Shown piece by piece: positions 12,191 through 24,200 of a stretch of 64,000 bases of DNA. Origin of the DNA: Cricetomys ansorgei (lineage: Eukaryota > Chordata > Mammalia > Rodentia > Nesomyidae); contig JAMJFZ010001657.1 in assembly GCA_026225945.1 (NCBI GenBank), positions 868,001 through 932,000 on the forward strand. Direction: 5' to 3'. A model generated the notes under the pieces. That model saw only the letters and a list, made by a program, of their open reading frames with translations, had not been told where the DNA came from and did no database searches. The first letter of the stretch is position 1. Every line of letters begins with the position of its first letter. Position numbers and translations under genes: made by a program.

Positions 12191-12612
12191 ATAGAAATAT
12201 AGCAATTTGAACTGAAACACAATCAAAATCAAATCACAAATATTTCAGACATGGTAAAATCAGGTTCCGTATAGCAACATTTGAATATATTTCAATTTTG
12301 TTACTATTATCTAGAAATTTAACATCACCATCTATGTAACGGTTCTCTGAGTCAGAGGGAGAACATGACACAAAAATACTATACACTGAACAATACCACA
12401 CTCAATAGGTTGTTTCTCAATGTGATACACCAAGTGACACGCCGACTCAGGGGACTGAGTTCAGTTACATGACATAAAGCAACTCATTACTAAGTAAATA
12501 TCGCAGGTTAGTAGTAAAATGTTGCAGACTCACAAAAGCTAGATTTTCCCTAAGAGTATATGTGTGTGCACACACACATGTACAGACAGACTTACAATAA
12601 AAACCTGTTCCA

Positions 12613-12765
12613 AGATGGACAGTGGTGGCCCACGCCTTTAATCGCAGTACTCAGAAGCAGAGGCAGGTGGTCTCTGCATGTTCAAGGCTAGCCTTGTCTA
12701 CAGAATGAGTTCCAGGACAGCCAGGGCTACAAAGAGAAACTGTCTCAAAAAACAAGAAAACAAAA
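12613..12765 (+). repeat. B1 SINE
   Basis: GTGGCCCACGCCTTTAATCG to GGGCTACAAAGAGAAACTG plus an A-rich tail. It lies immediately past the Mtmr9 cleavage site. Confidence 0.93.
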
Positions 12766-12817
12766 AAGGAAAACTGTTTCGTACAGCATTCTCAAGTTTC
12801 AGCAAGGCATACATTAC

Positions 12818-12848
12818 AAACACATTTGCCATACAGTGCAGCTTTATT
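12818..12848 (-). terminator. Mtmr9: Mtmr9 poly(A) signal and cleavage region
   Basis: The minus strand has AATAAA at 12848-12843. About 20 nt later comes a likely cleavage point after GGCA, then a GT-rich downstream element (TGTGTTTGTAATGT). A B1 SINE begins just beyond (12765 downward). Confidence 0.7.
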
Positions 12849-15800
12849 GTGTAAGACATGAATGACAGTGCACTTCCACCCAAGAGTCACATTCTAATAC
12901 ACAGATACAATCCTAATGCTTGGCTACTGAAGAAATACATATTCTTTTTCTAAATTAAGCTAAGTTGTGCAGGTACAATTATTTTTAGTGTAAACCTAGT
13001 AAATCTCTAATCTAAGCAACAGGTTTCCAGGTACGCTTGTGAGAATACCCCACCTTTCCCAAGACATGCAATTTAATAGTGGAGCCAATACCACAGCACA
13101 ATAGACACAGGCTGTGCTACACAACACCTACTACAAGTCACACAGTCAGGCCTCGGACTTGCAGGAGGCTAGAAAGGCTCTGAACGTCGGCTCCACAAGA
13201 ACAGTGCAGAGCCTACAGTGAGCTCCCAGACTGTGCACTACGTACACAGTATGTGCTTCTGTGGGGCTGTCCATCTTAACAATCACACAAGTCCAGAAGC
13301 TTACAACCTAGTTCCACAATCTTGGATTTCTTCTGGGCTGGCTGGTCAAAGGAAGAAGCTGCTGTGGACAGCAGATTATGAGACAGTGTGAAACAGACCC
13401 AAATTTATTAGAAGAAATAGGAAGTTTGGAAATTTTGCACATTTTATCAGCTGTCAATAAATGCAAATGGAGAAACCGTCTCTTCTTGTTTTCTGCTACC
13501 ATGGTGAAAAACACACTCTGGTAGCGACTTAAAATCTCAGCTCTAGAGGGAGTGCTTTCCTCGCGTTGATACTGCCATTTTGAGACACAATGAGAATCTG
13601 TGTTATGATCTGTACCGGATGTGTACCGGACATCATCTCTTGGTGAAGGCCAAAGCTTCCGGAATCAGGTGGGGTGGGGACTACCCTAACCCCTGCCCAC
13701 CTCCTGCCCAGGCAGAATATTCCCCGCCCTCAGGCAGCTGTCACTAGCTTCTGAGTACACAGGCCATGAGGCCTCAGCTTCAGATGGATGTCTGATAAGC
13801 AAGCCCACCAGTGACAACTGTTCCATCTCAAACCAGACACTCCCCTACGGCCTGAGTCCCTAAGAATTGAGATGTGGAAAAACGCTCTGCCAGTTTTCAC
13901 ACAGGGAGATCAAATTCTGGTCTAATATTTTCTGTGATACTGACTTCATTTAATGTAAACCAAATCCTGACCAAATCAAAGGCTAAAGTTCCATTAAACT
14001 TCATTTTTCAAAATGAAATGCAGCAGTGAGACACAACTCTATGTTAGGTCTCAGATTCAAAAAGGTTTGAGACCCTGGATATGGAATTTTCAGTGACTAT
14101 CTGCCACCATCTTCCCAGATTTGTTGAAAAGATCACTCTAAATTTTTACTTCTTGACAATTTAATTTTCCTAAAAATGTGTGTTAAGACTACTGGATTTT
14201 ATTACTTCTGCTTTTATCTCCATTGTATAGAATAAAAAAAAAATACTGACATCACTGTAAAATCTTGACAACAAAGAAGTTTTAGGTTTCTTAGATGATT
14301 AAGTAACTCTGGTATTCTGGTTTTCAAAAAATTACTGATTTAAACTGAAGGATCCTTGCATTGTGATAAAGGAGGGTAATGACCTCTGGTATGTTTGTTC
14401 ACAGTGTCTGTGGCCTTCATTGTATAATTCCCCCTCAGATGTAAGCAGAGACCGTGGGTACATGGGAATCTAAGGCCTCACTTGCTCGTAAATTGTGCCT
14501 GCATCCTGTTCACTAAAGGTTTAGAGCCATGATCATTCAAGCAGCTCAGCATCACACTGAACTCATTTCCTGACTGTGGTTGCTGTATTTATTCACTGCA
14601 CCCTAGGGAAGGGCGTGGACACTGTTATCCACAAAACCCCCAACTCACATTGATAATGCACTTGTGTTTGATTGAGTTTTTGGGTTTGGAGAAACTGTAG
14701 TATTTGCATTATTAAATGACCTTTGGAAAAGTGGAATGATACCAAGGTTTGCTTTCAAAGCTGAGACCTGGATAATCTCTATTTATAAATCAGAACTAAA
14801 ATGCAAGCTCATCAAAAGCAGTGATGATGCTGTTTCACGGGAAAAGGCAAAGGCAAAGGTACCGGAATACCACACTGTGAGAGGACTCTGGATTGCACAT
14901 CAAGTGTTCATCAGGAAGACAGGCACAACAGGGATGGCAGCAGATCTCTCCCATCCAAGCATAATAAAATCCCCAAGAAGCCTCAAGGCTGGTCCACAGC
15001 GGTGGGCATCACTTGGAATCACAAGGAAAGAATCACCAGATGGTTTTCCTTGGGGGTCCATCAACTGAGAGGAAGAAACCTCTTCACACGTAGCTGAGAC
15101 AAATATAGGAGAAAACATGTAGGGCAGTGGCAGAGTGACAGGTTGGGCTGGTGACCAAGCAGCCCCAAGAAATCCAGGCAACTTCCTCTTCTAAACTAAG
15201 GTGGACAATTCACATAAGACAGACCTACAGCAAGACAGTTTTGCTTGTGCTCTGCTCCTCTGTGAGCCAAAGAGTAGGTCAAGAGTAAAGCTGAGCTTGA
15301 GGTGGCAGTGGGCAAGCCAGCAGCGGAACCAGGACTGCTGACTGGCGCCTGACCTTCTGCCATAGGTCAAAGGAAGGAGAAAGGAAGAAGAGACAGGGTA
15401 ACTGGAGAAGGAGAGCAGTGGCCACTTTCCAGTGATTCAGCAGAGGCCACAGATACTGCTGGAGTCTTTTACAGAGTCTCAGAGTCTGTAAGTCAGGCTA
15501 GCCAGGAACCCAGTACATAGCTCAGGCTGGCCTTGAACTTAAAAATCCTCCTGCCCCAGCCTTCCAAGTGCTAGGATTAGAGAGGTGCCACCTCCAGCAG
15601 TTCCATTTTCACCTTGATGCACAGCTCTGAAGGGTCCAAGGAGATGACTATACACAGACGAAGCTGATCCTCTTCTAGAAAGGATAGCATCTGCAACAGC
15701 AAGACACCTGGGCAGCAGCAGCTGCAGGCATGCAGAGCCAAGTGCAGCCAGTACACCACTGCTTCTGATACAGCAAGGCTTCAGAGGTGTCACTCTCCTG

Positions 15801-16753
15801 GCTCCCCTCTGCAGTGCAATCCTATTTGCCTAACATAGAAAGAACAAGCTGGCAACAGGATGGACTCACACATGGCTCAGGCTGACATGAAAGTCTAGCT
15901 GTGGCATGAGTGACTTTTAGAATTTAAAAAGTAAAATAAGCCACATGGAGACAGATATCAACCAGTGCAGTAAGAACTCAGACCTCTGGCTTACAGTGCT
16001 GTATGTGTTGTGTTGTTCTAAAAAGTAAATTCTATTCAAATGATGGTTTCATTCACACCCATCGCTCACACACATTTTGTATGCACGGTCAGAAAGTTGA
16101 AAAGCCAATGCAATGGTAACAGGTGGCTACCAGTAAGGAATTCCTACTCCAATTTTCTATGGCACATACTTTTAGTGTCTACTTGTAAATTACCTTTTCT
16201 TAATGAAATTATCAGAGGACCACACCTGTTCCCCTTGCAGGAAGATTTATCACAAATAACTATTCTGATTTTCCTTCTTGACAAAATAGGCATTGTTAGT
16301 CCAAAACTATTTTAAAAGAACGGTCATTTTAACCCCAGGGGCAGGGATAGGGCAGGATAACATGTTAAACACAAAATTCTGGTTTCTCAACCATTTCGGT
16401 GTTTAAAAAAGACACTTCTATACTTGAGTGCAAATAGATCTGATCCATGTTTTAGATGGATTTAACTAGAATGGACGACTGTTTAGAAAGTGGTGATGGA
16501 GGACAGCTCAGGGCATAGGTGTCAGAGATTTAACAATATGATGGCACCTCTGTTCCCAAAGCAAAGGGCCTAACAGGCCATATGATGCATGTTAGAGTAA
16601 TTTCCATCTTGCAGTGTTGAGAAAGCCATACCATTACAGGGATCCCATGCCTACAGCCTGGTCAAGGCTGCTGTGTACAGTGAACTGAAGGGCAAACAGA
16701 GGGAGAGATGGATTCTGGCCTAGATAGGTCCATAGGACAGGTGGGGAGATCTT
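12825..16753 (-). other. Mtmr9: Mtmr9 3' UTR (about 3.9 kb)
   Basis: From the stop codon to the inferred cleavage site there is no further gene-like signal and few repeats apart from one B1-type SINE (about 15465-15590), as expected for a long transcribed tail. Earlier AATAAA hexamers on the minus strand, near 14590, 14205 and 13405, could give shorter isoforms. The distal site at 12848 has the best downstream context. The extent is inferred, not shown by transcript data. Confidence 0.65.
15465..15590 (-). repeat. B1-type SINE in the Mtmr9 3' UTR
   Basis: CTCAGGCTGGCCTTGAACTT and CCTTCCAAGTGCTAGGATTA are the reverse complement of B1. Transcribed in sense with Mtmr9. Confidence 0.8.
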
Positions 16754-16917
16754 TCAAGAACTCTCTCGTAGCCCATCTTCTGTTTCCAATTCCGCCAACT
16801 GCCTCCTCAGGACATTGACCTTGGCTTGTAACTCCTTGTTATATTCAATGATGTTAACCATTTCTTCGTATGCTTCATCCAGATACTTAGAGGATCTGCT
16901 CCAACGGAGGAAAATTC
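16754..16917 (-). CDS. Mtmr9: Mtmr9 coding exon 10 (C-terminal coiled coil)
   Basis: Residues 496-549 and the TGA stop at 16756-16754. The heptad-like run from YLDEAYEEMVNIIEYNKEL to RRQLAELE is the family coiled coil used for pairing with active MTMRs. The last residues are ETEDGLRESS. The acceptor is TTCTACAG. Confidence 0.96.
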
Positions 16918-18209
16918 CTGTAGAACCAGGAATGAAAAACAGAAGAAATACGGTGTTCAGAGCACACTATGTCACTGACAACTCCAAGCTCTACCGTACT
17001 TTTTCCACAACTCACATATTTGTTTAGATTTTTGTTTTGTGGCACTGGAGACTGAACCCAGGACCCTGCACAGACAAGGCAAAGTGCTCTACTATGCAGC
17101 TACAGCCCTTTCTGATTCTGAGAAACAGTTTTCACTAAATGGCCTAAACTAAGCTGAAACTATGATCCTCCTGTCTCAGCCTTCGAGCAGCTATGATTCC
17201 CAGGCATGCATCACCATACCTGGCTTACCCTGTGCTTCATGATGCTCTAAACTACACAAGATTCTTCAGTTGCCGAAAAGAGTCCACACAATAGCTGAAA
17301 CTACTGTTGTCACAGACATGCTCACTGGTTACAAACAAAAAAAGTTACCATAGGCTGTGAGAAGTCACCCCTTTCTACAGCCGCAGACTCTATCTGCTCT
17401 GTGAGACTGCCTGCATAAGTGAGATCATTCTCACTGGGAAAGCGACGATGACAGCAACACCAGAGGCAGGGCTGTTACTTAAGCCTCAACTTGAAGTCTC
17501 CACGACTCATATAACTCCACAGGCAACTGCTCCTCTCCTCAGACAACACTCACTGGCTTGTTATGGACTGAAAGGGTGGTCGTCATCAGGTGACTAGTTC
17601 CAGATCACCCCTGGGTACCATGTTCTTAAATACTGAATCCTTTACATCAAATAACAGTGTTTGCTTCTAACCTATGCACACAGCATCTCTGGGGTATCTA
17701 TCTGCTCCTACGTCAGTGTGAACGCTTAAATGCCCATGGCGATGTGCTGCTTAGGGAGTAAGAACAAGAAATGAACCTGCTATAGGGCACACTTTTTCCA
17801 ATCTACAACTGATTCTGTCTGTGCCTGTGGAATCCACAAACATGTAGGCCAAATGCTTAAAGAAAGCCACCTCGAGCTGCCGTTTCTATTACACAACCAC
17901 TCTGTCCACTCCTCTTCAATTAGAGTCATTCTGAATGCCTATGACATAAACACAGAGCAACTGTGTTCCCTCTACCACTTGAACTCTAAATTCACATCGA
18001 GGTTTGGTAAAATTATTAAATCATACTTCAGGCCACCCAACTCCAGGCTAGGCATTTGTCCCAAACAGCTGGCCTCTCATTTCAGTGATTAAGCATGGCA
18101 GAGGCTTTTAAGTAAATTGCCTCAGAACCAGTAAACATTTATTACACTTTATTTAGATGATACATGCATGTGTGTATGGGTGTGTGTGTTTGTGTGTGGG
18201 GGGTGTGTA

Positions 18210-18260
<51 letters not shown>

Positions 18261-21200
18261 GTCAGAGGACAAGCTACTGGAGCCAAGATCTTTAAAAGGA
18301 AGCAAAGCAGCAATGTCTCATGTAAGAAATTACTTACTCTGTGACCTGTGACTGTCTACAACAATCCAGAAAGTAAGCAGAGAAGTTCTGCTCAGGGTAG
18401 CCAAATTCCTTCCCAGATTCAAATCACAGGAGCCCAGCTCAGGGAACTGAGACATTGCTGGAGGCATTTAGTTCCCCACATTCAAGGAGGGAAGCATCTA
18501 GCTGGGAGGAGGATGCTCTTGGCATTGTGCTAAGAGGAACAAAAGGCAAGCCACATGATGGTAGACCACTTTCCATAATGAGCTACTGTGTGAGCACAGC
18601 ATATTAGAAAGAGTGAACAATGGACACCTAGATGAACTTTCCAAACAACAGCCCTCCTGTATTGATGCTGCTTAGTGCAAACATGCATGAGACACACTGT
18701 CTTCAAAGTGACTACAAAGCAAAGTGGTACTTCTGCTGTCCTGGTGGAATGAACACCTAATATACTTTATGGAGTTGTTTTTTTTTTTTTTAAACAAGTT
18801 TTGCTATTTAAGGATATTAGCTTTGGTAGTCTGAAACAAATTACACACATTAAGAACCTGTTTTAAAACCCACTGAGAAATGTATTATGGAATGCTATTC
18901 CACATGAACGGTGGTACTTGCAGCTCCCACTGACTGTATTTTGTGGCTTACAGAGCCTACTGGAATGACTAGGTGACTTTATTTAACATTCATTTAACTG
19001 TAATGACAGCTTAAGAAAAGAAACAGATAGGAACCTTCCCTGAGGAACTTATAATTCATTCATGTCCCAACTACCTGTCAAAGCATGCCTGTTAATCTCT
19101 GTAGTGGACAGAGAGGCCATGCTCACAATGAGAAAACAGAAACACCCATACACAGGTCTCTGGGCTGCCAGCTGGCCATCTTCACACACCACCTACTGTG
19201 GCATGTGACTCCAGGGAAGCTCAGGGCACTCGGTGTGGGTGAATCTCTGCACAAAGTGGGGGAGTTACCTTCCCACAGCTGGAGACTCTGTGGAGCTACA
19301 GAAGGCCAGATGACCAGGTTGTTGGCTTCAAAGAGTGGATTGGTGTATTTACTCAGCTCACTGGGCCGATTGACCCACGACCACAAAGACATAGTTTTCT
19401 GCTGTAGCTTCAACTTACACCTGCTCAAGAAAGAAAACCACCATTAAAGCCCTTAATGTATAACCACCCTTAAGTGTCCCTCTTAACAGGACTTTTACTA
19501 GTCCCTGTGTGATAGAAAACAAACTCTTAGCAGAGAAACAAAATATTTTAGAATGAAAATATTTGCCAAGGGCATCTGCTATGAAACTCCTAAACTCTTC
19601 TGCAACCTGCCAGTGGCTAAGCTGTGAAGCAGTGCTGTCACTCAGGACCTGAGGGTAACTTCCAGTAAAACAGGAGCCAGAAGACCTGTATTGAGGTTAT
19701 GCTTTTGCCTTCAGGTGGCATCAGATTCCTTGGAATTGTGAGCCATCTAATGAGAGTGCTAGGAACACAATCCAGGTCCTCTGGAAGAGCTGTATGTGCT
19801 CTCAACTGCTGAGCCATCTGCAGTTTCCAGGCAATGCTTCTGATGGCTTACTAGCTGTGTGTCTCTGGAGAATCACTTATTTCTCTGGATCTTATTCTCC
19901 TAAACTACAGAAGTGGATAGAGGGCATACCTGGTTAAATGGTAAGCTGTCTCCCAAATACATGAAGCTGTGATTGCTCATCAAGACAATAACATGAAAAT
20001 GGCAGTCCAATCTGCTCAAAGCTTTTAAGCAGCTAATTAATCAACTAATTTCAATCTAGCAACAGAATGCTTAGGTGAGAGGTCACCTAGCACATGGTTG
20101 GCTCATAGGACATCTGTATTTTGTGTAACTTAATTCATACTTAACTGCAGATTCCACCTTCTTATAAACGACATTCACACTCACACTCAAATCCCAACCT
20201 TTCTTCGGAAGTGACCAGGTGTGAGCTCACCCACCTTTCACTTTCATTGTTGCCCAGGAATGTTCCGAACTGTGAGGCATAAGCATGCTCAAAGAGCATG
20301 ATGAGAAAATGCTCATTAAACTCAAAGGAGCAAGGGAACTGCCGGAGGATCTGCCACACACAATCCAGGAAGAGAAGGAACACGGGCGCCTCCCACTTCT
20401 GCTTGCTGCTGCAATAGGCTGACTGTGCACAGCGCTGTTGGAACGGGTGTCCGGCCTAGCAGAAAAGACAGAATGTGAGGGTCATGCCCTGATCACACTA
20501 TGGCACACCCAGGAACACCAGTTCCCACAATCGGAGTGGCACTTCTACTCGCTCAAACACTACAAACCCAAGGTAGCTCTGTCTAGAGGAGTTTTTGGAT
20601 TAAAATTACTATTTCCACTAAGGAAAAAAATTACAATGTCCAAACCCTTGGCAAAGCTGTGCAGTGAGGAAATGGACATGGTGGGGGAGGAGGGATGGAG
20701 ATGTCCTTCAGACATCAAGTGCAAGGTAGAGCTTTAGGGCTTTTTGTATCATGGAAAACGTGCATGTGCACATGAGATATTTGGGACTGGAACCTACAAT
20801 CTCACAGCCTTATCCCCACAGCCTGAGGCTCTGCAGACTCATCCTATGCCTGGACTTCCACTGCAGGAGGAAGGAGTCAGCATCTGGAGCATCTGGGATC
20901 TTCACAGCAGCTAAGGCAGTGAGTGAAGTGCTAAGTGAGCGACAGGAACAGAGAGAGACATGGGATGGGGATGCAGTTTGGCGGCGGATCACCTGCCTGC
21001 ATGCACACAGGCTGAGTTCAACAACACGGGAGATTGAGAAACTGCAAGATGAGGATTCTAAACACTTATCTGGGTGAAGGTGGATTAACTGACTCAGAAA
21101 ATTAAACATACAACTCGGAAATTTTAATAATCAAAATTTTACCCATAATGTTAGCTATCACAACAGACTTCAATCTCAACGTCTGACGGTCATTCTTACC

Positions 21201-24200
21201 CAGCAGCTTTCTTACCTGCAGCCACTCTCTCTCTATCAGGGCCTCAAAGCCTCGGATGGTCCTGCTTCTCGGTTCCAGGATGATCTGGGCCAGGGAAGTC
21301 ACCTGCAGCGTGGAATCGGTTCCTTCTGTTCCGTGAATCAATACTGACGCTCCTTCCCTGAGATGAAAACCCGGAGCACAGATGGGAAATCCTTAATAAT
21401 GAACATTTCATAACAGAGTGTTTCAGTCTTATGCCCTGCGCTATGAGTAGCACATGGAGTCTAAATGAGACACTGGACAGATGAGATGTTCTCTTGGGGA
21501 AAACATTAGACTTCAATGCATCCCAAACCTCTTACAGCAAGAACCCTTTTCAGTCAGCAAATCTCATAGCACCTGTCAGCTGACCGCTCACCCTTTACAA
21601 AACCACAACAGTCCCTCTCACAGCAGGTACTTGCCTTTACTGCTTTAGTGGCTGAGCAAAACCTTTTCCCAGCTAACCTACAAATACACATTAAAATTAC
21701 TTTTCCAACCGTGCACTCAGCCTTCCCTTGTCAGCCTTCACCAACTGTAACAGACCCAAGAAACAAGTTCCAAACCTCACTCTGGGATATGAAGAAATGG
21801 GAAAAAGCAAAAACATCTGACTGTTGGCTCAGAAAGCCTGGCAATGACACCACTGCCCATGTGAGCTATTGGGAGCTTGGGACCCCATTATTCCAAAGAG
21901 ATAACTAAATGAACCACACACTCTGCCTTCTTCCACTTTTTTAATGAAACCACAGTAAATGAAATTTTAGAAAAAGGACATTTCCTGTTTAGGATCTACA
22001 GCCAATTATTTCCCCACGTACATACATATTACACAGTAATAATGAAAGACAAGTTCCCACTGTCTTCACTTTATTGTACACACTATGTTTTATGCCACGT
22101 TTAGGACTACTGTAGTAATAGCTATATGATATTTCATTAAGTGATTAAATTACAATCTATTTAATCCTATACATTTGTGATACTATGGTTGATGTACTTG
22201 TCTGAGGGATTATTTTGAAGCTCTTAATATGCAAATAACAGACTTCACCAATGGTAGGCTATATAACCCAATTCTTAGAATAAAATCCAGGAATTATGCC
22301 ACAAAGCATGAGCAGATACTTTCATACGTATTGAACGTACCTCTTAACTGTGTGTGCTGTTTATTCTGAACTTAAGGCTTATTTCTGCAATCTGAGCAAT
22401 TAATTACAAAGCCATCTCTTTAATGGAGGTGTAAATCCCAACATAACAGAAAAGGGAACCCAAACATAAAAACCCCAGCTCCTTGGAGAGTTGAAGGCCG
22501 CTGTTCCTGGGGTTACCCTCCTCTCACTGCTCCGTCAGTATTGTTGAAAAGACAGAGGTGAAGCCAGGCTGGGGATGTGGCTCAGCTGGCGTGTCTGTCT
22601 AGCATGTAGGAGGCCCTGGCTTCTAACCTCAGTGCCACAGACTGGGTGTGGTGGTGCACTCCTGTCGTCCCAGTACTCGGTAGGTGGAAGCAAAGAGATC
22701 ATAAATTTAAGGTCGTCCTAAGCTATAAAGGAAGTTCTAGGCTAGCCTGGCATACATAAGACACTGCAAGGGAGAAGCTCTGTACTTGTGACATAAAGAA
22801 TAATTTGGTAGAGTTGGGCTAAAACTAACAAAAACATCTATGCTAGCAGCTCATCCTTCTGAGCTGTTGGCTTCTTGCCATAGAACCTTGGTCTTTAATT
22901 TCCCCATTTAACTGGCTAAAGCCTAACCTAACCCTATGACAAAGACAGTAGCTGTGGTCTGGGTCCTGAGTCTCTGCCTGTTTACCTGCGTTACTAACTT
23001 GTCACAAGATCTCAAGCAACCCAGTCCAGTTTCTCTCTAGCCTTGAAAAATTCGAAGAACGTATTTTCCCAATTTGGAAGCAACAAGTTAACATTGTAAA
23101 GAAACGTGCCACCCAGGGAGATGGTGACAATGCTTATGCCTACCTATGGTTTCAGTAGGAATCCCTTCTTTAAAAGGGCTCTAAGCTTCTGCAACAATTT
23201 ATACAATCCTCCTGCCTCTGCTCATTGTTCTGCTTCAAGCCTCAAGGGTTAGGAGCCTATAACCGAGTGAATACTGAAATCACTTGGCAGACTGCACAGC
23301 CACCATCAGGACTTCCCAGCTGAGGCTGGAGTTACTACCTAGACCAAGTGCTTTAGAAACAAGAAATCCAGCACAAGAGAAAGGACAGCAACCCCATGTG
23401 ACATTATTATTCCACTGATACTGTGAAGAAAACTTCCTTTCATTCTTTTTCATGGAAAACTGATAATTTAAGGATTTCACAGAAAAAAGTACACCTGTGC
23501 TACTTAAAAACTGGGTCATCAGAGGCATGTACATAGACACTAATCACATTCGCTCATCAGACCTGGCCTATTCAACCGCAGACCCATACATCATTGTAAG
23601 CAGACTCCCCCTCATGGTATTTCATAAAGCCACCATGCAATGGGATTGGCCTTTCATGCACTGTGTGCACACGTCTGGATAAGAACAAAGTCTGGTCATC
23701 AGTGAGTCCCATCCAGGGACACTGAGACATGCGTACCTGTCAATGCATTGGGCTGCCAGGCAGGCCGTGGTCAGAATCTCCTTGATGTGTGTCAGCCAGT
23801 TGGAGGCCTCTAGCTTGCCGAGCCATCGATCCATGTTGTGGGTTTGTTCATTACATGCTTCTACGAGTTTGATTAAACTCTCCTGAAGAACATGGTATCT
23901 TTTAAAACAAGAAAGAGAACGTTACAGAAAGATAGAAAGAAGCCTGGCAGTGTTGGCACACACCTTTAATCCCAGCACTTGGGAAGCAGAGGCAGTCAGC
24001 TCTCTGTGAGTTTGAGGCTAGCCTGATCTACAAAGAGAGTTCCAGACAGCCAGGGAGGCACAGAGAAATCTTGTCTTGAAAAAAAAAATAAAGAAAAGAG
24101 AAAAGAGACATTTAGAACTACTGCAAAGATGCTTCAAAGTCTCCTGGCAAACTGTTCTTGTCCTGCGAACAGACTCAAGTCCACACAGCGGGTTTACCTC

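Larger units (their letters stand above)
16918..19268 (-). other. Mtmr9 intron 9
   Basis: Contains a minus-strand B4-type SINE (17035-17228) and a TG microsatellite (18168-18258). Otherwise unique. Confidence 0.9.
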
